DNA from: an uncultured Methanobrevibacter sp.
GTDB taxonomy: Archaea; Methanobacteriota; Methanobacteria; Methanobacteriales; Methanobacteriaceae
Length of the DNA stretch: 64,000 nucleotides
Assembly: GCF_900314615.1 (NCBI RefSeq)
Contig: NZ_OMWA01000006.1
Span: 1 to 64,000, forward strand
Direction of reading: 5' to 3'
Under the pieces are notes generated by a model. The model was not told the DNA's origin. It saw only the letters and a program-made list of their open reading frames with translations, and made no database searches. Positions within the stretch are counted from its first letter, which is position 1; each line of letters starts with the position of its first letter. This document shows, piece after piece, positions 36,438-45,904 of this stretch. The position numbers were made by a program, and so were the translations under genes.

Positions 36438-37241
36438 TTAAGATTCTAATTTTTCAATTAGTTTTAAAATATCTGTTTGAGTGATAATACCTACTACTTC
36501 ATCATCCTCAACAACAGGCAAACCGTTAAATCCGGTTTCCATAATTATTTGAGACACTTCAGTAATAGACATATCTTTAGTTACAGATGTAGGATTAGAA
36601 GACATTATGTCTTCAACTAAAAGCTCTTTAATTTGAGATTTCTGGTATTTCTCAGGAACTTTTTTTCTAAAGTCAATGAAAGCTCTCATTAAGTCTTTAG
36701 ATGTAATCATTCCAACGAGTTTACCATCATCTACAACAGGCACTCTTCCAACATGATTTTCAATCATTTGTCTTCTAGCATGAACAATTCTTTCAGTTGG
36801 AGATACTGTAACTAATTCTTTAGACATTACTTCTTTTACAGCTATTTTATCAAATGCAATTCCTGTTGCAAGTGTTACAAAATCTGCTTTGGAAACAATA
36901 CCGACCATTTTTTCATCTTCATCAACGACCGGAACTGATCCTATTCCATTGTCCAGCATCAGTTTTGCAACATCTTCCAATTGCATTGTTTTTGGAACTG
37001 TAAATACATCTTTAACCATTACAGATGAAATATGAAGTCTTGATGCAGGCATGCTTTCATATTTTGAAGAACCAAGCTTGTTAGCTATGTCTCTTTCTGA
37101 AATAATACCAACTAATTCTTTATTATTGGTTACTGGTAAACGGGATACATTGTGTTTACGTAACAATTTTAAAGCATCAGAAAGATTTTGATCTTTGTCT
37201 ACAGTGATTAAATCCTCAGACATCAAATTCTTGATTTGCAT
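36438..37241 (-). CDS. Four-CBS-domain protein
   Basis: 267 residues, composed entirely of four CBS domains (about 1-60, 70-130, 135-195, 205-265). Each carries the repeated pattern V-P-V-V-D-x-x-x-x-V-G-I-(I/V)-(T/S). CBS pairs bind AMP, ATP or AdoMet and act as energy or ion sensors. No catalytic domain is attached. AGGAGATGATAAT precedes the ATG. It follows a second CBS protein by 22 bp. The target of such stand-alone CBS proteins in methanogens is unknown. Confidence 0.88.
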   Translation of the reverse strand: MQIKNLMSEDLITVDKDQNLSDALKLLRKHNVSRLPVTNNKELVGIISERDIANKLGSSKYESMPASRLHISSVMVKDVFTVPKTMQLEDVAKLMLDNGIGSVPVVDEDEKMVGIVSKADFVTLATGIAFDKIAVKEVMSKELVTVSPTERIVHARRQMIENHVGRVPVVDDGKLVGMITSKDLMRAFIDFRKKVPEKYQKSQIKELLVEDIMSSNPTSVTKDMSITEVSQIIMETGFNGLPVVEDDEVVGIITQTDILKLIEKLES

Positions 37242-37263
37242 ATTATCATCTCCTTTAAGTGTT

Positions 37264-38199
37264 TTAATATCTTTTAACTGCGTTTAAAATATCTCTTTCA
37301 GTAATAATACCCATTACTTTGTCATTTTTAACTACTGGCACTCCACCAATGTTCTTTTCAGCGAAGAGTTCGCATAAATCGCCAATAGTCATAGTTGGTT
37401 CGACAGTTACTGGGTCTTCAACCATTATTTCTGAAACGATGGTTTTTAAAACATCAGTTGCTAAATTGGAATTTAAGTTATCAAATAATTCTTTTGCATT
37501 AAGGAATCTTATTACATCAGTAGAAGTAAGGATACCTAATAATTTTTTAGCAGCTTTGGAAATATCTGCTTCACCACCAACAATAGGAATTCTTCTTAAA
37601 CTGTTTCTTACCATGATTTTACATGCACCTTCCAAAGGTGTTCCAGGAGTTGTAGTGAAAACTTTAGTACTCATGTAATCTTGTACAGTTTCTTTTCCAG
37701 CCATACCTGCTAAAGATAAAGCAATATCTCTTTCAGTAACAATACCTGCGAGTTTTCCATCAGCATCAACTAAAGGAATAGCCCCTAATTGATTTGCTAA
37801 CATTGCTTCTATGGTATCTGCAATTGAAGCTTTGCTGGATAATGTTATCAAATCACGAGTCATAATTTCTTTAACAGGTTCGTTAATAGCTGCTAAGAAG
37901 TTATCTTCATATTTTTTCTCAATAATGTTGAATTTTTTTCCTCCACCAAAGAAATCTAATATATCCATTACTGTTACAATACCTAATAACTTACCGGAAC
38001 CTGGATCAGTAATTGGTAATCTTCTGAATTCGTGTTCCATCATTACTTTAGCAGTGTCTTTAATACTTTTTGAAGGAGGAATTGAAACTACATCTCGAGT
38101 TGCAATAGCCATGATGTCTCCTTCTTTATCATGAACTTTTGTCACACGTTCAACTGCACCTGTATTTGATTTTCTGTTAACGGATGTTTTATCTTTCAT
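37264..38199 (-). CDS. Four-CBS-domain protein with an N-terminal extension
   Basis: About 311 residues from ATG 38199 (MKDKTSVNRKSNTGAVERV), preceded by GAGGTGTGAAA. A basic extension of about 30 residues leads into four CBS domains (about 32-95, 110-170, 175-235, 250-310) with motifs RRLPITDPGSGKLLGIVT, GAIPLVDADGKLAGIVTERDI and GGVPVVKNDKVMGIITERDI. First gene of a two-gene unit with the shorter CBS protein. Probably a nucleotide-binding regulator. Its partner is not evident from the context. Confidence 0.88.
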   Translation of the reverse strand: MKDKTSVNRKSNTGAVERVTKVHDKEGDIMAIATRDVVSIPPSKSIKDTAKVMMEHEFRRLPITDPGSGKLLGIVTVMDILDFFGGGKKFNIIEKKYEDNFLAAINEPVKEIMTRDLITLSSKASIADTIEAMLANQLGAIPLVDADGKLAGIVTERDIALSLAGMAGKETVQDYMSTKVFTTTPGTPLEGACKIMVRNSLRRIPIVGGEADISKAAKKLLGILTSTDVIRFLNAKELFDNLNSNLATDVLKTIVSEIMVEDPVTVEPTMTIGDLCELFAEKNIGGVPVVKNDKVMGIITERDILNAVKRY

Positions 38200-38260
38200 T
38201 TTCACACCTCAATTTACATTTGCACTTCAAAATTAAATAAAATCAATATTAAAAACAAAA

Positions 38261-38959
38261 TTACTCAATATCCAAAATCTTATGGATTTGAGGAATGGTG
38301 GAAACTTCAAAATATTGCCCAACAATTTCAGAAAAACTAAATAATCTAAAATTAATATCTCTCCAGTCCCCTAATGGGCTAGAAGGTTGGATAATTATTT
38401 TAATGTTGCTTTTGTTTGAAATACTCTCAGATAATTTTTCAACTACCTCTTTAAATGACTTTATTTTTGTTGAAGGCAATATAACTACTTTACAATATAC
38501 ATTTATAGACTTTGCTATTAATAAATTTAGTGATTTAATCTCATTAATAAAAATACTTTCATCAAATTTCCCATCAAAATGCTCCGGAAGTTTAATATCC
38601 AGAGATACAATGTCCAATTTCTCAATTAAATCAATATTTTCCGGCAAAGTCCCGTTAGTTTCAAGCATTATATTTAAATTAAAATTTTTACTTACTTCGC
38701 TTATAAAATCAGGATATAAGCTAGGTTCACCTCCGGTAAATGAAATGGTTTTACAATCAGGAGTCAACAATTTATTAATTTCTTCTGACACTTCGCCAGG
38801 AGTCATTAATCTGCCTGCTTTTTCAGATTTACTTTCATTGGTGTCGCAGTAATTGCAGTTCAGATTACATCCTGCAAATCTAACGAAGATTTGTCTTTCG
38901 CCTATCAGCAGACCTTCACCTTGAAAAGATGAAAAGATTTCAATTATGGGAGCTTTCAT
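38261..38959 (-). CDS. queE: QueE, 7-carboxy-7-deazaguanine synthase
   Basis: 232-residue radical SAM enzyme. EIFSSFQGEGLLIGERQIFVRFAGC precedes the cluster motif CNLNCNYCDT (CX3CX2C, about residues 31-38), and SFTGGEPSLYPDF follows. It converts 6-carboxytetrahydropterin to 7-carboxy-7-deazaguanine on the path to preQ0 and archaeosine of tRNA. It is last of three overlapping genes (DUF366, queD, queE). Confidence 0.94.
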   Translation of the reverse strand: MKAPIIEIFSSFQGEGLLIGERQIFVRFAGCNLNCNYCDTNESKSEKAGRLMTPGEVSEEINKLLTPDCKTISFTGGEPSLYPDFISEVSKNFNLNIMLETNGTLPENIDLIEKLDIVSLDIKLPEHFDGKFDESIFINEIKSLNLLIAKSINVYCKVVILPSTKIKSFKEVVEKLSESISNKSNIKIIIQPSSPLGDWRDINFRLFSFSEIVGQYFEVSTIPQIHKILDIE

Positions 38960-39474
38960 TATAAATCTTTCCTGTACATAGCTCCCTGACCAATTCCTTC
39001 ATTTACACAGACTGAAACATACTCGAGATTGTCGTAGGTTTCAGACAGTTTTCTTGCTAAAGTTTCAGCAAAGAATTTTGACAGCTCTTCAGCAGAACTA
39101 TAAGGAAGAGGTAAAAATATACAATCTTCAGCAGGAATTGAATATCCTTTTCCATCAATTTTAAAGTGAACTGAACCTTCTTTTTTCAAATCAAAAATGG
39201 AATCTGATTTTTTATCGAAATCCTTAAAGTCTATTAACTTGTTATAGACCGGAATCAATAATCTGTGATCCAGTTCATCGCAAATTGCCTTTGTATATTT
39301 TTTAACATCTTTAAAATCTACTACAAAATCAAATTCACCAGCCCTTTCACCTTCAATTTCAACATCCACAAAATAGGAATGTCCATGAATAAATCCGCAG
39401 GATTCATGTCCTGGAATTACATGAGCTGATGAAAATCTTAAATTAGATTGAATACCATTAATTAAAAGTTTCAT
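38959..39474 (-). CDS. queD: QueD, 6-carboxy-5,6,7,8-tetrahydropterin synthase
   Basis: 171 residues of the PTPS family. It has zinc-binding histidines in [20 protein letters not shown], with the catalytic cysteine of the HESCGF segment, [21 protein letters not shown], and C-terminal [11 protein letters not shown]. It supplies the substrate for QueE. The queD stop and the queE start share one base, and its ATG overlaps the DUF366 stop by four bases, showing tight coupling. Confidence 0.93.
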   Translation of the reverse strand: MKLLINGIQSNLRFSSAHVIPGHESCGFIHGHSYFVDVEIEGERAGEFDFVVDFKDVKKYTKAICDELDHRLLIPVYNKLIDFKDFDKKSDSIFDLKKEGSVHFKIDGKGYSIPAEDCIFLPLPYSSAEELSKFFAETLARKLSETYDNLEYVSVCVNEGIGQGAMYRKDL

Positions 39475-40064
39475 CCTAACACCTTAGTTTTACTTATATC
39501 ATTTTCAATTGTTTCTATCTCATCAATAAAACGAGTTACAGTTTTGTTGATTAATTCTGAAAGATTATCCTGATTAAATACCTGTTTTTCATCTACTTTA
39601 ATATCATACAATCCTATGGTTTCTACATCATTTGGAGTTCCTTTATCTTCCAGATTAAGTGCAAAATGAATTTTTGCAGAGCTTAGAGAAATACTTGCAA
39701 TTGAAATGGAGAGTTTTCTATCATCAACGAATATGTCATCTCCCTCTCTTTTAGTTTTTACACCATATTCAGTTAATATTTCCCTGAATATCATTACAAG
39801 AAGCCTTTGTCTTAAATAGGCAATTCTCATATTCGGAGGCTGCTGGTCAAAAAACTCACAGATGAAATTAACCATATAGTTGGATTTGATTTCTAAACCG
39901 ACATCAGCGAAATCCTTTAGATTGTCCGGAGTTATATTTACAGGACCAATCCATGTTATGATTGATGAACCGTATATTCCAAACTCCTGAAAAGCCCATG
40001 ACGGGTCAATCTGACTTCCATCATATTCAAATATTTCATCAATATACTTATGAGTTATCATCAT
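39471..40064 (-). CDS. DUF366 family protein, linked to preQ0 genes
   Basis: About 197 residues, starting [29 protein letters not shown] with the segment [27 protein letters not shown] near 85-110. I recognise the DUF366 family, which in archaea tends to sit beside queuosine/archaeosine genes, as here: first of an overlapping trio with queD and queE. Its biochemical role is unknown. A part in archaeosine or another deazaguanine path is inferred from the position. ATG 40064 or 40061 are both possible. Confidence 0.75.
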   Translation of the reverse strand: MMITHKYIDEIFEYDGSQIDPSWAFQEFGIYGSSIITWIGPVNITPDNLKDFADVGLEIKSNYMVNFICEFFDQQPPNMRIAYLRQRLLVMIFREILTEYGVKTKREGDDIFVDDRKLSISIASISLSSAKIHFALNLEDKGTPNDVETIGLYDIKVDEKQVFNQDNLSELINKTVTRFIDEIETIENDISKTKVLG

Positions 40065-40154
40065 AAGATATTATTAGATTATATTTTATTTAAATATTGA
40101 CATGACAATATTAATTAGTAATTAAATGAAAATGTTAAACAAGGAGTTATTAAT

Positions 40155-41228
40155 ATGGAACAAGTACGTACAAGAGATTTTATTTACACAACTGATGATT
40201 TATATTTTGCATCAACCAATTACATTCACCCGGAAAACAGAGTAATTTCATTTTTAAGATATATTCCGGACCCTGAAGGAGACCGTGAAAAAGACGGCAA
40301 AAGATATAGAAAAGTAGGTTCCGAAGAAGCATACTCATTTTTAAGGGAAAACTATCCTGATTATTTATATTTTTCAGACGTGACAAATGTGGAAATGATG
40401 GGCGTCCCGCTTGATAAAGTCGAAAGAATCATCAAACCTGAAAACAGATTATTAGGTCTTAAAAAGACTTTTGAAAGTGGAGGAGAAGTTAAAAATCCCG
40501 AACTGATTTCAAAACTGATGGATGTTGCAGACTTTTTCCATTTCATGGCAGACATTCCATATGATCACTTGGGAATTTCAGGTTCAATATTGCCTGGCCT
40601 TCAAAAAGATGACGTTTCCGATTTAGACTTTGTAGTTTACGGTCTGGACAATCACAGAAGGGCAATCGCTGCATTTAAAGAGCACAGAGGAAAAGAAGTT
40701 TACATTGAAGAGGTTGACAAACACATAACCGTTGAAGGAATCACCAATGATTACTGGGATTTCGTATACGATAAAAGGATGTTTGATTCAAGCCTAACCA
40801 AAGAAGAATTCAGATGGTATGAAAACAGAAAAGCAAACAGGGGAACAATCAACGGAACACTATTCGATATTCTTGCTACCAAAGACTACGATGAAATTGA
40901 AGGAACATGGGGAGATACAGTTTACGAGCCACAGGGAATAGCCAAAATCGAGTGTGACATTGTAAGCGCACTTGGTGCATTCGACAATCCTTCACTTTAC
41001 ACAATCGAAAACGTTGAAGTTTTAGAAGGTGCGGATGTTGAGTTTACAGAAGTCGTTTCATTTACACACACATATGCAGGCGAAGTTATTGACGGCGAAC
41101 ATGTAATTGCTAAAGGTAAAGTGGAAAAAGTCATTGTAAACGGCGAATTTAGAAATTACAGACTTGTTGTTGGAACAACCCGTGAAGCTATTGACGAATA
41201 TCTGAAACTTAAGGAAAGTCCCGCTTAA
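40155..41228 (+). CDS. Archaeal nucleotidyltransferase-like protein (COG1665-type)
   Basis: 357 residues with the Pol-beta-type signature GISGSILPG...SDLDFVVYG at about 141-163, the GS and DxD pattern of minimal nucleotidyltransferases. The N-terminal 110 residues and C-terminal 100 (EFTEVVSFTHTYAGEV) have no assigned role. Archaeal members are annotated as DNA polymerase beta subunit-like, but substrate and function are unknown. Strong AAGGAGTTATTAAT ribosome site. It stands alone. Confidence 0.75.
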   Translation: MEQVRTRDFIYTTDDLYFASTNYIHPENRVISFLRYIPDPEGDREKDGKRYRKVGSEEAYSFLRENYPDYLYFSDVTNVEMMGVPLDKVERIIKPENRLLGLKKTFESGGEVKNPELISKLMDVADFFHFMADIPYDHLGISGSILPGLQKDDVSDLDFVVYGLDNHRRAIAAFKEHRGKEVYIEEVDKHITVEGITNDYWDFVYDKRMFDSSLTKEEFRWYENRKANRGTINGTLFDILATKDYDEIEGTWGDTVYEPQGIAKIECDIVSALGAFDNPSLYTIENVEVLEGADVEFTEVVSFTHTYAGEVIDGEHVIAKGKVEKVIVNGEFRNYRLVVGTTREAIDEYLKLKESPA

Positions 41229-41472
41229 ACTTAAATTATTACACCCAACTATCCCACCACCTTCTTTTTTAAACAAAAATATAAAAATCCACACCATAAT
41301 TATTAACTTTTCATAATTTTATCAAAACGAATATTATTCATTTAAAAAAATAACCATTATGAAGATTATTCAACTATTTTTAAGAAAAAATAACAGGAAT
41401 TAATGAAAAATAAAACAAATACTATATAAACTTCAATGACAAAAATAATACTATTTAATTGAATGTGATAAA

Positions 41473-42957
41473 ATGAGTGGACATGAAAAACAAGAATGGA
41501 ATAGTAATTTTGCATTTATGATGGCAATGATCGGGTCCGCTGTTGGTTTAGGAAATATCTGGCGTTTCCCAAATGTTTTATATTCCAATGGTGGAGGATC
41601 ATTCATGATTCCCTACATTGTTTCACTGTTTCTCCTAGGAATTTCCTTTGTATTGGTGGAATATGCAGTAGGATTTAAATTCAAAAAGTCAATTGCAAGA
41701 ATATTATTCACAATTAAAGAAAAATTAGAACCCGTAGCATGGTTTATTTTATTAATCGTATTTTTAATAACAACATACTATGTTTGTGTAGTCGGATGGG
41801 ACTTAATTTATATAGTTTTAAGTTTTACAAAAGCATGGGGTGCAAACCCAGATTTATACTTCTCAAATAACGTATTACATGCAACAGATTCCGTTTCAGG
41901 AATATTTACAATTGTTCCTAACGTGCTTGTTTCAGTATTCATAATCTGGTTATCTGCATGTTTAATCCTTAGAAGAAATTTAAATGACGGAATTGGAAAA
42001 GTCAGCCAAATCCTATTGCCTTTATTATGTATAATTGTAATAGGAATTGTAGCATTTTCCCTGACATTGCCTGGTGCATCAATCGGATATACTCAGATTT
42101 TTACACCTAACTGGAGTGCATTGGGAAATCTGGACGTATGGCTGGCGGCATTCGGACAAATCGTATTTTCCTTAAGTTTAGGTATGGCAATAGCTATGAC
42201 ATATGCAAGCTACCTGCCTGAAGGTTCAAAATTAGTGGACAATGCAGTTGTAGTTGCATTTTCAAATTCCGGTTTTGAAGTCTTCAATTCAATTGGAATT
42301 TTCTCAATTTTAGGATTTATGGCATTATCCAGCGGAATTCCATTCAATGAACTAGTAACTGAAGGAACTGGCCTTGCATTTGTAGTTTTCCCACAAGTAT
42401 TTAATATAATGGGTCCTGCAGCATATGTTGTTGCACCGTTATTCTTCCTGTGCATTCTCTTTGCAGGAATTACATCCGTCATTGCACTTCTTGAAGGAGT
42501 TTGTTATTCAATTTCTGAAAAATTCCTTATTGAACGTAAAAAGACCGCAACTGTAGTATGTATCGTTGGATTTTTAATATCATGTATTTTTGCAACAGGC
42601 ATTGGAAGTACACTCCTTGGAGTATTTGACGGATTCTTAAATAACTTCGCTTTGCTGTTTGCAGTACTTCTAGAATGTATCATCTTCGGATGGATTTACA
42701 AATTTGATGACCTGATTGAAACATTAAATAACAATTCATCAATCAAAGTAGGAAAAACCTGGAAAACTGTAATCAAATACATATTACCTATCTGTATTTT
42801 AGGATTATGGATTCAGGGAATTTATTCCACCGCAAAAACTGCAGACGGATTAAGCACAACAGTAATGATTATATTAACAATAGTGCTAATAGTAGTTCCA
42901 ATTATCTTTACAAAATTGCCTGCAATTAATAAAGATTACTACAACGTGGAAAATTAA
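41473..42957 (+). CDS. Sodium:neurotransmitter symporter (SNF/NSS) family transporter
   Basis: 494 residues, about eleven or twelve membrane segments. The LeuT-type signature is complete: MIGSAVGLGNIWRFPNVLYSNGGGSFMIPY at about 17-46. Such transporters co-import amino acids or related compounds with Na+. The substrate here cannot be inferred. GTGATAAA precedes the ATG. Monocistronic. Confidence 0.93.
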   Translation: MSGHEKQEWNSNFAFMMAMIGSAVGLGNIWRFPNVLYSNGGGSFMIPYIVSLFLLGISFVLVEYAVGFKFKKSIARILFTIKEKLEPVAWFILLIVFLITTYYVCVVGWDLIYIVLSFTKAWGANPDLYFSNNVLHATDSVSGIFTIVPNVLVSVFIIWLSACLILRRNLNDGIGKVSQILLPLLCIIVIGIVAFSLTLPGASIGYTQIFTPNWSALGNLDVWLAAFGQIVFSLSLGMAIAMTYASYLPEGSKLVDNAVVVAFSNSGFEVFNSIGIFSILGFMALSSGIPFNELVTEGTGLAFVVFPQVFNIMGPAAYVVAPLFFLCILFAGITSVIALLEGVCYSISEKFLIERKKTATVVCIVGFLISCIFATGIGSTLLGVFDGFLNNFALLFAVLLECIIFGWIYKFDDLIETLNNNSSIKVGKTWKTVIKYILPICILGLWIQGIYSTAKTADGLSTTVMIILTIVLIVVPIIFTKLPAINKDYYNVEN

Positions 42958-43086
42958 CTTCAAATAGCTAAAATATTAGCTATTTCCTTTTTTTATTTTA
43001 TTTAAAACAATTTAAGCCATTTATAACTTCTTAATTTATATATTATTAGAATCTAACTAATATTACGCAATTTAAGAGGTTATACT

Positions 43087-43881
43087 ATGATGAATATATC
43101 TTCAATAAAAACACACATGTACTGTCCCATGAAACTATACATCCAGAACCATGTAGATATTAACGAAAACAAAGATTACCAACTTGCAATTGAGATAAAA
43201 AAGCTTAAAATTGACATCCAGGATTTGATTCACAAAAACATGCGCAAAATCAAAAAAGAAATGCACATAGTTGAAATCGAACAGATATTATCTGACAATA
43301 TTGATTCATACATAAGAAGCACTGCAGACGCAATCAGATCCATGAATTTAGGAATTGAATCATCCCAAATCAGCCAAATTATTGATGATACCTACTTTAA
43401 CATTAAAATTAAGGCCCTTCAGATTAAACAGTCCATGATGATTTTTGACAAACATGCATTTGAAATTATCGACATGTTTTTTCCAAACTCAATGTATTCC
43501 TACCTGTTAAAAGACCCCCAAGTCGAATTAATAGGTATGTGTGATAAAATAGAGATAATCGACGGAAATTACTATCCAGTAATCCTTAAAAGCTCAAATC
43601 CCCCAGTCAAAGGTGTTTGGGACCAGGATGCTATTGAACTTGTTGCATGTGCAATCCTCATTGAAGAAGAATTCGGAACAGATGTTTATGTTGGTTTTGT
43701 TGATTATGACAAAATTGGAGATAGAAGACCTGTTGTAATGGATATCAATCTCAGAAAAAGTCTGTTTGATATTATGCGCGAAGTTAAAGAGATAACAGAT
43801 AATAAAAAACTTCCAAATGTTGAAAAAAATGTAAAAAAATGTGAAAAATGCAAATATCATGACATCTGCATAAAAGATTAA
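43087..43881 (+). CDS. Solitary Cas4-like PD-(D/E)xK nuclease
   Basis: 264 residues. The four cysteines typical of Cas4 [4Fe-4S] nucleases are in place: C13 in the N-terminal YCPMKL, and C252, C255 and C261 in CEKCKYHDIC. The nuclease core has GMCDKIE (about 152-158), the YYPVILK lysine segment, and a QDAIELVACAILIEE motif as in RecB/Cas4. No CRISPR repeat, cas1 or cas2 is found in the window, so it is a stand-alone Cas4-like protein, perhaps used in replication or repair. ATG 43087 or 43090. Confidence 0.78.
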   Translation: MMNISSIKTHMYCPMKLYIQNHVDINENKDYQLAIEIKKLKIDIQDLIHKNMRKIKKEMHIVEIEQILSDNIDSYIRSTADAIRSMNLGIESSQISQIIDDTYFNIKIKALQIKQSMMIFDKHAFEIIDMFFPNSMYSYLLKDPQVELIGMCDKIEIIDGNYYPVILKSSNPPVKGVWDQDAIELVACAILIEEEFGTDVYVGFVDYDKIGDRRPVVMDINLRKSLFDIMREVKEITDNKKLPNVEKNVKKCEKCKYHDICIKD

Positions 43882-43902
43882 AAAAAGAATTAATCAAAGC
43901 AA

Positions 43903-43951
43903 ATAAGGATATTAATCCTTATTCGCTTTTAAAGGAGTTAAATAAATAACT
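43903..43951. terminator. Two hairpins between convergent cas4-like gene and ehb operon
   Basis: AATAAGGAT (43903-43911) with ATCCTTATT (43914-43922), and GGAGTTA (43934-43940) with TAACTCC (43947-43953), form two neighbouring stems in the 95 bp spacer. One T-run follows on the plus strand (CGCTTTT). They are plausibly terminators, one for each direction. No tRNA-like fold was found. Confidence 0.5.
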
Positions 43952-43976
43952 CCCCTATATGTCCATAAACATGAAG

Positions 43977-44636
43977 TTAAAATTTGATATTGTCACCTAA
44001 TCTTTTAATATCAAAAACGGCAGTGTCAGCAACAGACATTACTGCCAAAACACCTGCCTGAATAGGATCAGTTATTATTAAATCAGCATATTCTGTTACA
44101 CTTCCAGGCATATTTAGGGATATCACTGTTAAATTACTTTGTTCTTTAACATTTTTAACTGCTTTGGTAATCTCCCCACCCATAAGTGAACCTGCAAGTA
44201 CCAATGCACTTACACGAGGCAATCTGGAAATAGCTTCAACAGCTTCAGATATATTTTTTTCACCAACTAATGGAATTGTATCTATACTTATGCGTTCTCC
44301 GCGTATATTGTGCCTGTCAGCTTCAGTGATTGCACCCATTGCAACCTGAGATACCTGTGCTCCGCCACCAACAATGATAATACGTTTTCCATAAATGTCT
44401 AATTGAGAACCGTGCAACTCTACAGTTTTTACTTCAGAAATATTTTCTAAATCTGAAAGCAAACATTCAATGTCTTCAACATGTTCGAGTTCCAGATTAA
44501 TGGAACCGACATTGTTTTTTTCAACAAAAAGATGAACATAACTAATATTAGCACCATGATTAGTGATAACATCAGTAATATCATCTAAAACACCTTTTTT
44601 CTCATTAGTTTTTATTGTTAAAGTATAATCATTCAT
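43977..44636 (-). CDS. ehbQ: EhbQ-like ACT-domain protein, last gene of the ehb operon
   Basis: 219 residues. An N-terminal ACT domain (about 1-72, [21 protein letters not shown] with [10 protein letters not shown]) is fused to an unclassified alpha/beta domain with [19 protein letters not shown] and [18 protein letters not shown]. By its place after ehbP, with an 8 bp overlap, I assign it as EhbQ. It lacks redox cofactor motifs, so a ligand-sensing regulatory role rather than a structural hydrogenase part is likely. Confidence 0.7.
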   Translation of the reverse strand: MNDYTLTIKTNEKKGVLDDITDVITNHGANISYVHLFVEKNNVGSINLELEHVEDIECLLSDLENISEVKTVELHGSQLDIYGKRIIIVGGGAQVSQVAMGAITEADRHNIRGERISIDTIPLVGEKNISEAVEAISRLPRVSALVLAGSLMGGEITKAVKNVKEQSNLTVISLNMPGSVTEYADLIITDPIQAGVLAVMSVADTAVFDIKRLGDNIKF

Positions 44637-44892
44637 TTTTTGGCCTTACTTTATCAAGTTCTGCATGAGCTCTTTTCCACATACTTAAAAAATTATCATT
44701 TTTTGAAACAGGAATTACATCAAGACCTAACTGCCTGTGCTCTTCAATCCATTCTTCATGGAAAACTGGTATTTCTATTTTGATTGGTTCAGAGGTTTTA
44801 TTTACAATGATAAGATTCCTGTAAGGAAAATCCCATTCTACAATGTATCCTGCAAGACTTACTATATGATATGGTCTCATAACAAATTTCAA
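44629..44892 (-). CDS. ehbP: EhbP, energy-converting hydrogenase B subunit P
   Basis: TTG 44892 is chosen because GAGGTGATTTAT stands just before it. The product is [26 protein letters not shown], 87 residues, and the longer frame upstream overlaps ehbO. A small soluble protein with no redox motif, found only in Ehb-type operons. Its role is unknown. It overlaps the last gene by 8 bp. Confidence 0.75.
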   Translation of the reverse strand: MKFVMRPYHIVSLAGYIVEWDFPYRNLIIVNKTSEPIKIEIPVFHEEWIEEHRQLGLDVIPVSKNDNFLSMWKRAHAELDKVRPKNE

Positions 44893-44902
44893 ATAAATCA
44901 CC

Positions 44903-45901
44903 TCATAATAATCCAAGTACAATAGATAAAATTCCAAGCAATGTAGTACCAAGTATTGTTGGCAACAACTGCCTGTTTGTAAATACAGGGCTGAATGCTG
45001 AAAATATTCCCATCATAAATACGAATATCAATGCAACTGCGATATTAACCAAAATTCCCCATGAAAATATGTTTGGAGGTATTCCAATGAACAGTACTGA
45101 AAATACAGCACCAAGTACAAACATGAAAAATCCTCTGGTTAAATATACAACCGCACGGTATTTAGCTGCATATTCCATATATGGTCCTTCAATAACATCA
45201 CATTTTGCTTTAATTATTGAAAATGGATATTCGTTCAATAGAATCATGTAACCAATGAAAAATACAATAGCTGCAATTCCACCAGCCACAGTGAATAGGA
45301 ATGGCCCATGTGCGTGCTGATAAGCTACAATATCAGGTAAAAATATGCTTCTTGAAGCAGTTACCGGTGCAAACAATGCAAGGTATAACGGGAAAGATCC
45401 GTAAGTAATCATTCTTAAAGACCTTCTTGCACTGATATCTTCGATAAATGACCTGTTTGCATTATTGTGAACTGCACCTTTAATCTGGTCAGGGAAAGGC
45501 ATATTAACAGACATGACTGATTTTGATAATGCACCCATAAGCACATAACATATTTCTTCAACTTTTAAAAATCCAACAATAGCAACCAAGCTTGCAAGAG
45601 CAGGGATTTTATATGCCTGAGGTGTTAATGCAATAAGAATACATAAAACCACTATAAAACATATTATCGGCAACGCTTTATAAAGTCCAGGAACCGGAGA
45701 GGAAACCTCTACATTTTCTTTAAACATGAATTTGATTGGTGCCATTATTCCCGGAGCAGTTACATACGGTCCGATTCTTTGCTGAATTCTTGCATGAATA
45801 TATTTACGTTCAATTCCCGGAAGTAATGTTGAAATTACAAAACAAACAAGAACAGTGAGAACTACTGCGATAACTGAATCGATTAATGCATTTCCAAACA
45901 T
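44903..45901 (-). CDS. ehbO: EhbO, NuoH-like membrane subunit
   Basis: 332 residues with about eight membrane helices. The NuoH-type segment [35 protein letters not shown] (about 28-62) is the loop that contacts the hydrogenase module in complex-I-like enzymes. It couples ferredoxin reduction by H2 to ion flow. It sits between ehbN and ehbP in the usual order. Confidence 0.88.
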   Translation of the reverse strand: MFGNALIDSVIAVVLTVLVCFVISTLLPGIERKYIHARIQQRIGPYVTAPGIMAPIKFMFKENVEVSSPVPGLYKALPIICFIVVLCILIALTPQAYKIPALASLVAIVGFLKVEEICYVLMGALSKSVMSVNMPFPDQIKGAVHNNANRSFIEDISARRSLRMITYGSFPLYLALFAPVTASRSIFLPDIVAYQHAHGPFLFTVAGGIAAIVFFIGYMILLNEYPFSIIKAKCDVIEGPYMEYAAKYRAVVYLTRGFFMFVLGAVFSVLFIGIPPNIFSWGILVNIAVALIFVFMMGIFSAFSPVFTNRQLLPTILGTTLLGILSIVLGLL

Positions 45902-45904
45902 TTT

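Noticed and set aside
38295..38852. 185-residue open frame opposite queE
   Set aside because: Shadow of QueE, which has all radical SAM motifs.
43087..43881. CRISPR locus suggested by the Cas4-like gene
   Set aside because: No repeat-spacer array and no other cas gene anywhere in the window.
43882..43976. Possible tRNA in the spacer between the cas4-like gene and ehb
   Set aside because: Two simple hairpins only; no anticodon arm, T-arm GTTC motif or CCA-side acceptor stem.
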